Below are positions 58,728 to 64,000 of a stretch of DNA of 64,000 nucleotides, one piece after another. Below the pieces are notes generated by a model. That model had not been told where the DNA came from. It searched no databases and saw only the letters and a program-made list of their open reading frames with translations. A program made the translations under genes and the position numbers. Source of the DNA: Lepisosteus oculatus (Eukaryota; Chordata; Actinopteri; Semionotiformes; Lepisosteidae). The stretch lies in the NCBI RefSeq assembly GCF_040954835.1, contig NC_090723.1, positions 1,002,001 through 1,066,000 on the forward strand. The letters run 5' to 3'. How positions within the stretch are numbered: position 1 is the stretch's first letter; each line of letters opens with the position of its first letter.

Positions 58728-60192
58728 TGTCAGTTTGTGTACTTCTGGAGTGTGAGTCATGTTGATACTGAACACCCAGACAAGTTGAAGAACTATATAC
58801 AAGCATTCATTTTTACAGTCACGTATAATATTTGCACAATAATATACTGCATGTTGTATGTTGCAGAAGGACTTTCTGTGTGAGTCAGCTGTACTGATAA
58901 AGCCGGTATACTGGAACGTTTCTGTAGCTTGACTACATGCATTAGAGCACGTCTGAAAAAAGCTTCATCAGAAGAAATGCTTTGTGTTGTTACTCTACCC
59001 TTCAGTGCGGAATTAACCTTCGCTTGTTCCTCTGCAGCCCTGACACTCTGACTGTTCCTCTCTCGACTCACCTCACCTGCTTTATTTAACACTGATTAGT
59101 CAGCCAAATTTGAAAGGATATGCCTGTCTTATTTTTTTTTATAAAGCAAACTAAAACGAGTGTTATGTTAAAAGTGAAACCTAAAATAAGAAAGAACACT
59201 AAACCCCACTTTTTACTTTTGAAACGGTTCAGGTATCAAGCACAATTTGGCAAAGCCCAGACCCTTTGGCTACTTAATTGTAGATATCTTGTCCTTTACA
59301 GTACTGGAACGGTAACCTGTGAACAGGCCAGTCTCTGTGTCAGCAGTTTAATCAGACTATGGAGGTGCCTGAAGTGTGACAAAGTATTTGAGGAATGCAC
59401 TCTAATCCTTCTGTGTAGCCAGGGAGGTTTCCTTGGTAACGCATGAATCTGGCTCAGGCCTTTGGTGAATTTGTAACTCCTCAATTAAAATCTCTTCAAG
59501 GTCCCTTTCTCCCTGCAACAGGCAATCTGGACATGTTTACTTCAGGTTTTATGGGGGGGATGTGGTAAAAATTTGTAACTGAGTTCAGGAATGCAGTTGC
59601 TTTGTTTTTAAAAAATAAACTGAACTTTGCTTGCAGTTCTGTTTTAGTAAAATCAAGCAGGTCACGTTTCAGTTGTGCATCTTCAGTGTTACTTTCCAGT
59701 CAGATGACTCGTTTTGTGTATAAGTTACAGATTGCAACATGGATGCCTATTTTATTTTCTCAGAAGCCCAAATGACGAGAAATTTTACCGGTTTATTACT
59801 ACGTGCCATCTTCCATGTACTTGGGTTAACGATGGTTTGACTGTGATTAACAGTAAATATCTAATTGCTTATTAAAATAAGCACTTTGCAATGTTCTGGT
59901 TGAGGTTTTTTTTTTAAGTTTCCAAATCTTTTATTTCTGCTTAGGTCTAAAGATTAACAAGGTGTAAACCGTTTGGCCTTTGCGATGCAGAAGTTATGGA
60001 TTCTCATTTTCATGTGGATTGTTTTGACAGTGTAGGAACTGTATAACTTCCTCTGATCCACGCTGTGGTTTGCAGCTGATCTTTATTCTGATGGGCACGA
60101 GGGCATGGTCAGCAGTGCCAATCTTGTTTACTCTGGCAAACCTGACATCTTATGCAAAAGTGCTTTTATCTCCATTGCTTGGTTGCCTGCAG

Positions 60193-60392
60193 ACCTCAGC
60201 AATCGAAAAACTCCATTCAATCTGCTGATGCCCCAGAGGGTAAGATGGGGAGGGTGAGTTATTGTAGCACTATGAGTGCTTTCTTTGTCACTGACAGGAC
60301 GGTTGTATTAAAAGCTCTTGGTGGACTGCAGTCACTGTTGAGTCAGGCTGATCCACAGTGTCAAAGGGCAGTGCAGGAAGCATGCAAGAAAG
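60193..60392 (+). other. Candidate internal exon, unidentified
   Basis: Bounded by gcttggttgcctgcag|ACCTCAG and AAGAAAG|GTAACA. The 200 bp are open in one frame (1 + 66 codons + 1), encoding PQQSKNSIQSADAPEG and later ALGGLQSLLSQADPQCQRAV. An inner donor/acceptor pair (60240 and 60297) would define a 58-bp intron, but using it breaks the frame. The amphipathic, Gln/Leu-rich second half looks protein-like. It enters in phase 2, so it cannot join the exon at 50171 directly. I do not recognise the protein, and it may be chance. Confidence 0.22.
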
Positions 60393-61745
60393 GTAACATA
60401 AAAAGCCTTTGTGTTTAGACTATGTGTGTGCCGAAAAGTTACAGGTGCATCACAGGTTATTAAACCTTGGTTTAAAACTGAGAGGCACAATACACTTGCT
60501 TGTTTTATTTTGTAAAAAACAAAATCTCCACCCTGAAACATAACTAAATACAATGGCACATCATTGTTGTCCCTTGTACTGTGCAAACTATAAACGAAAC
60601 ATACACTTCAAACTTACTAAAAACATTTACTTTTTCTTCATTACCTCAATACACTGTTGTTTCTCTTTCCAGCTGCCACATAGAATATGCTTCTCAAACA
60701 AGATATGGAGATCGTCTCTTATTCTTTTTGAATGATGCCTCTTCTGAGCCTGTTAAACACTCTGTGCAGTGAGGACAGTCATCCTGTGAACCCATGGTAT
60801 AACCTCCAGTCCTGGAGGTTTCACTCCACATCCACTCTAACTGACCCACAGTAATTGAGCTAAGCATTAGTTTAACCTGCCCAGTTCAACACCTTTTCAG
60901 AGGTTTTCAGCTGTTGCTGATTTAGAGAGACCTGGGAAACCTGTTGGGTTTTGCCATTGGACTTTGGAGCTCTGCAGCTATGCTGTGAACAATCTAGGCA
61001 AGATAATACATATTTTTTCTACTGTCTGCAGATGTAAAGGTTTAATCGTTGAAAATAATAGAAAAAAAAGACAATGTTTTGGCTGTAGAGCTTTCTTCAG
61101 GTATGTCATTTACATACAGGTACAGGTATTACAGGTATGTATACATTTACATATTCATTTCTTCTTGTTGTTTTCAATTGATGGCCTCCACATCCTTTGC
61201 TTGAAAGAGGTTCCCTTTAATTTCATGGTTTTAATGAGCCTGCATAGACTCATTACAGTTTTATTTAACAAGCTCAGAATAAGCTTTACGAGAGCTGCAG
61301 CTTAATTTAAAACTGCCATGAGATAGCAAAAGAGAAATTTTAATTTACAGTTCTTTACAGGTGTTCTGCGAGAGTGGTTTTTGTTCCTTTGGTGGAACTG
61401 TAAATAGCCTGTTGCTAGGGAAAGTTCTATGATAACGTACAATTCTGATGGAGCAGATAGGTTTGATTTATACATTTTCAAGCAAACAAAAGTAGGATTG
61501 AGTCATTTTTTAAAAGGCACAAGAAATGTCACAATTCCTGGATCGCATATATTTTAATTAGCAAAGCCATTGCAGAAATCAGGTTTAATGTATTTCTTTG
61601 TTTTCTTAAACGTTGGTGATGGAGTTATACATTTGTTTCAATATGTTTACAATGATGTTTGGAATCAGTCACTCAGGAGTATGAAACAAGCTTGCCAGTC
61701 ATATTATTTCAATCCTTGGATCAGTAATCTTACTGGGAAACAAAT

Positions 61746-61800
61746 GAGCTAGATAGGCCACATAGCTTTCTCCCATTTGTACCTTTTCTTGTTCTGTTAT
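61746..61800 (+). repeat. LINE tail remnant
   Basis: 'gctagataggccacatagct' then 'ttctcccatttgtaccttt' resembles the CR1/L2-like untranslated end. Confidence 0.5.
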
Positions 61801-62477
61801 TATAGGTTATTTTATGCTACATAATAAACAAGGCAAAGTTCTTATTTTTCAATACCATAGTGAAGAGCTTGTAAGATTGGAATGTCAATATAGTGTGCAA
61901 GGAGTCCTGCACGTGTGTTTCTAGAAAAAAGCTAAATGTACAAATTCACAATCAAGAAAAATAACTTGAGAGCAGATGCAGGTTTTGGTGAATTTAGAAA
62001 TGAGTTTTTAACCAATCGCTCTGAGACAAACTTGCATAAAAACATGGGAGATATCCTTGCTTGTAAGGAACAAACCCTGACATTGTGGCAATAAAAAGTG
62101 AAACCAGCTCATTTTTATTGGTGATGGAGTGCTGAAAATCACAATTTTGGAAAACATCTGGCCTTCAGTGTGTCCCTAGGTATGTCAAGTGCCTCTCGAT
62201 GAAAGGACCGAGGGAATCAGAGGTCAGAGCCCCTGGATGTACTGCTTCTCCTGGAATGCAGACGAGGCTCCGCAACACTGAACTGAGACTGCCGAAACCA
62301 CATGATGAACGTGGTAGTTTGACATTGAGAGTGGATGAACCTCAGACTTGTTTGTGTGGCTGAATCAGCTTCGGCTTTGTTTGTTTCAGGAAAGGGGAAG
62401 ATGGGAATTCCCGACGGTTCTCCTCAATGGGGCTCATGTGATGGGGTGTGTCCTGTGAGTGGGCAGCTTTTTTCCAG

Positions 62478-62511
62478 GGAGGGGGTCTGAGTGGGGATGG
62501 GGGGGGGGGGG
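62478..62511 (+). other. G-quadruplex-forming motif with 13-G run
   Basis: GGGA, GGGGG, GGGG and a run of 13 G separated by short loops. Likely length-variable. Confidence 0.6.
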
Positions 62512-62954
62512 CTTGAGTGTTAACCCTGAGGGCTAAAACCTGGAGCAAGAGAAACACAGACCCTTCTCTCTGCTCACAGACCTCAGCTGATCAAAGCTTG
62601 TGGTTAATGATCACCAGAGGGGATCCTGTACTTCTTTAACCGCCAACCTATTAGCAGAGGTCAATAGATAATAAAGGAGGGAGGGTATTCCTTATTTCAA
62701 TCTTATTTTATTTAGGTGATTTGAATGTTTTGCAACAGTATTAATATTATATTATCAACCATTTCAGACTATTGTTAAAATAAATAGAACTTAATGTTTG
62801 TAGCTTTTTCAAAGCTAATACAATTATTTTTGGATATGGATGCCCACAAGCCCAAGGCTGAGATTGGTGAGACTTTCACTGTGTCAGAAGATGATGACTC
62901 CTATGTCAACAACCACTGCCCCAGTGAAACTGGTCATTATTTGTGCAAAGGACT

Positions 62955-63015
62955 GGATGAACCAGCTATTGGGGACCTCTGGCATATGGACTCAAACCCA
63001 CAACCCTCTGGTGTG
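62955..63015 (-). repeat. Possible SINE head fragment
   Basis: 'ggcatatggactcaaaccca' then 'caaccctctggtgtgaagtg' looks like a reversed tRNA B-box region ('gaacccacaaccttctggt'). It explains part of the 88-codon open frame there. Confidence 0.35.
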
Positions 63016-63127
63016 AAGTGCAGAGCCCTAAGTGTAACTGTACACTACTTTCTTCAGTAAAATAATTTGAGGAAACTTGAAATCAAAATCTAATACTGTT
63101 TTCTTAAAGATATTGAGTGTTCAGGGG

Positions 63128-63238
63128 GGGAAAACAGGAAGCACTAGTTTACTCAGAGGGTGGTGGGTGATATGAACAAGTTACCCAAACATATTACAGA
63201 AGGGGAATTCATTGGTGTCTTTAAATGTGTAATACCTA
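63128..63238 (+). repeat. CR1/L2-like LINE 3' remnant
   Basis: 'gggaaaacaggaagcactag', 'agagggtggtgggtgatatg', 'aacaagttacccaaacatat': a broken copy of the '..FTQRVVGVWNxLP..' block. Confidence 0.65.
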
Positions 63239-63941
63239 CAGAGCTCCTTCATTACTCCAGGAGATGGATTGTTCTCTTTAGAATGTGAAAGTTTTTGTTT
63301 AAAATTTTTTTCCTCCAGTAGTGTCTGTTACTATTTTTATATGATGTTATTTTCAGAGAGGTGATTTGGTCTCGTGCAGATGGTGACCTACTGACCCAAC
63401 CATTTTCACCTGATATTTCTCTTGTCCATGCTGGAACTGCTGGGCTTTTCCTCTTGAAAAAGGAAATATTCCACATCATTATCACGGTTGGCTGTTTTAG
63501 TTTTCTGGGGCTGGAATATTTTGCTGTTTCACCGGAGGACCTGTGGTCTGATGAAGGATTTACGACAGGGTAGCAGAATTGTTTTCCATATGTATGGAAA
63601 ATAGCATTGAGCCTTTAAAAAGATAAAAAGTGAATCATTTTCCACTTTGTAATGCAAAATATCAATGACGATGCAATTTAATTTTATATTGCAGCATCCC
63701 ACATTAAGGATTCAGAGTTTAAAGCTTTTTGCAGCATTGCAAAATTAAAGTAGCAGACCTAATTATCTGTGCTCCCTTATCTCTATCAGTGTTTTTCACT
63801 GATAAACTTATTTGACAGTGATTCCTTTCCTTGGTACATCGAATTCCCCTAGCAACTGGTAATGAAAGTGTATCTCACATGAGGAGAACAAAGGCCCAAA
63901 CCTGATGAAACTATATAGACTGGATACACAATGCTTATACT

Positions 63942-63990
63942 CACTTAACTTTATTGTCCCTGATGGGAAATTTGCTTTGCAGGCTGCTAA
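63942..63990 (+). repeat. Retroposon tail remnant
   Basis: 'acttaactttattgtccctg' then 'atgggaaatttgctttgcag', the same tail type as at 5058 and 2826. Confidence 0.55.
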
Positions 63991-64000
63991 AACATGTAGC

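Larger units (their letters stand above)
50250..64000 (+). other. First intron of the 50-kb gene and/or intergenic DNA
   Basis: AT-rich DNA. Contains V-SINE-like fragments, LINE tails, a short AT dinucleotide run (about 50708-50722), a G-quadruplex motif at 62.5 kb and one exon-like segment at 60.2 kb. Stretches 51-53.3, 55.2-58.6, 58.8-60.1 and 60.8-62.4 kb show nothing I can name with confidence. Confidence 0.6.

Noticed and set aside
1..64000. CRISPR arrays, operons, prophage or other prokaryotic systems
   Set aside because: None present; the window is vertebrate nuclear DNA with spliced genes and fish retroposons.

Overview
This is vertebrate nuclear DNA, most likely from a ray-finned fish. 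The evidence is long introns with GT-AG junctions, CpG-rich promoters, two recognisable vertebrate genes, and many copies of fish-type retroposons (tRNA-headed V-SINE-like elements, 5S-rRNA-derived SINE pieces, CR1/L2-like LINE tails, and a decayed Tc1 transposon). The species cannot be named from sequence alone. Low gene density and the repeat mix would fit a non-teleost such as a gar, bowfin or sturgeon, but that is inference.

Layout. Positions 1-2609 (minus strand) hold the first coding exon of kcnj3 (GIRK1, a G-protein-gated inward-rectifier K+ channel subunit). Its later exons lie beyond the left edge. Its promoter region, CpG-rich, lies at about 2.9-3.3 kb, with a second Sp1/NF-Y-like promoter signature near 4.0 kb. 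An 11-kb AT-rich, repeat-strewn intergenic region follows. From 14.1 to about 33.1 kb (plus strand) lies a complete gene for ZNF281 (ZBP-99), a four-finger zinc-finger transcription factor. It has one untranslated first exon and six coding exons that join in frame to 807 codons plus stop, then a 3' UTR of about 2.3 kb with a perfect miR-34 8-mer site. kcnj3 and znf281 are therefore head to head.

Positions 33.6-49.9 kb hold no gene I can support, only repeats, candidate CTCF/CRE-like sites and two weak exon-like segments. At 49.9-50.25 kb (plus strand) there is a GC-box/TATA-like promoter and a first coding exon for a signal peptide followed by a Thr-rich stretch. I could not identify the gene. 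The rest, to 64 kb, looks like its long first intron or intergenic DNA, with repeats and one candidate exon at 60.2-60.4 kb.

The most interesting point is the organisation of znf281. Here each zinc finger is split over separate exons and the gene is linked to kcnj3. As I recall, the mammalian ZNF281 coding region is in one exon on a different chromosome from KCNJ3. If that recollection holds, the mammalian gene may be a retrocopy that replaced the ancestral multi-exon gene seen here. I found no evidence of a wholly new biological system. The rest is normal vertebrate gene and repeat content.
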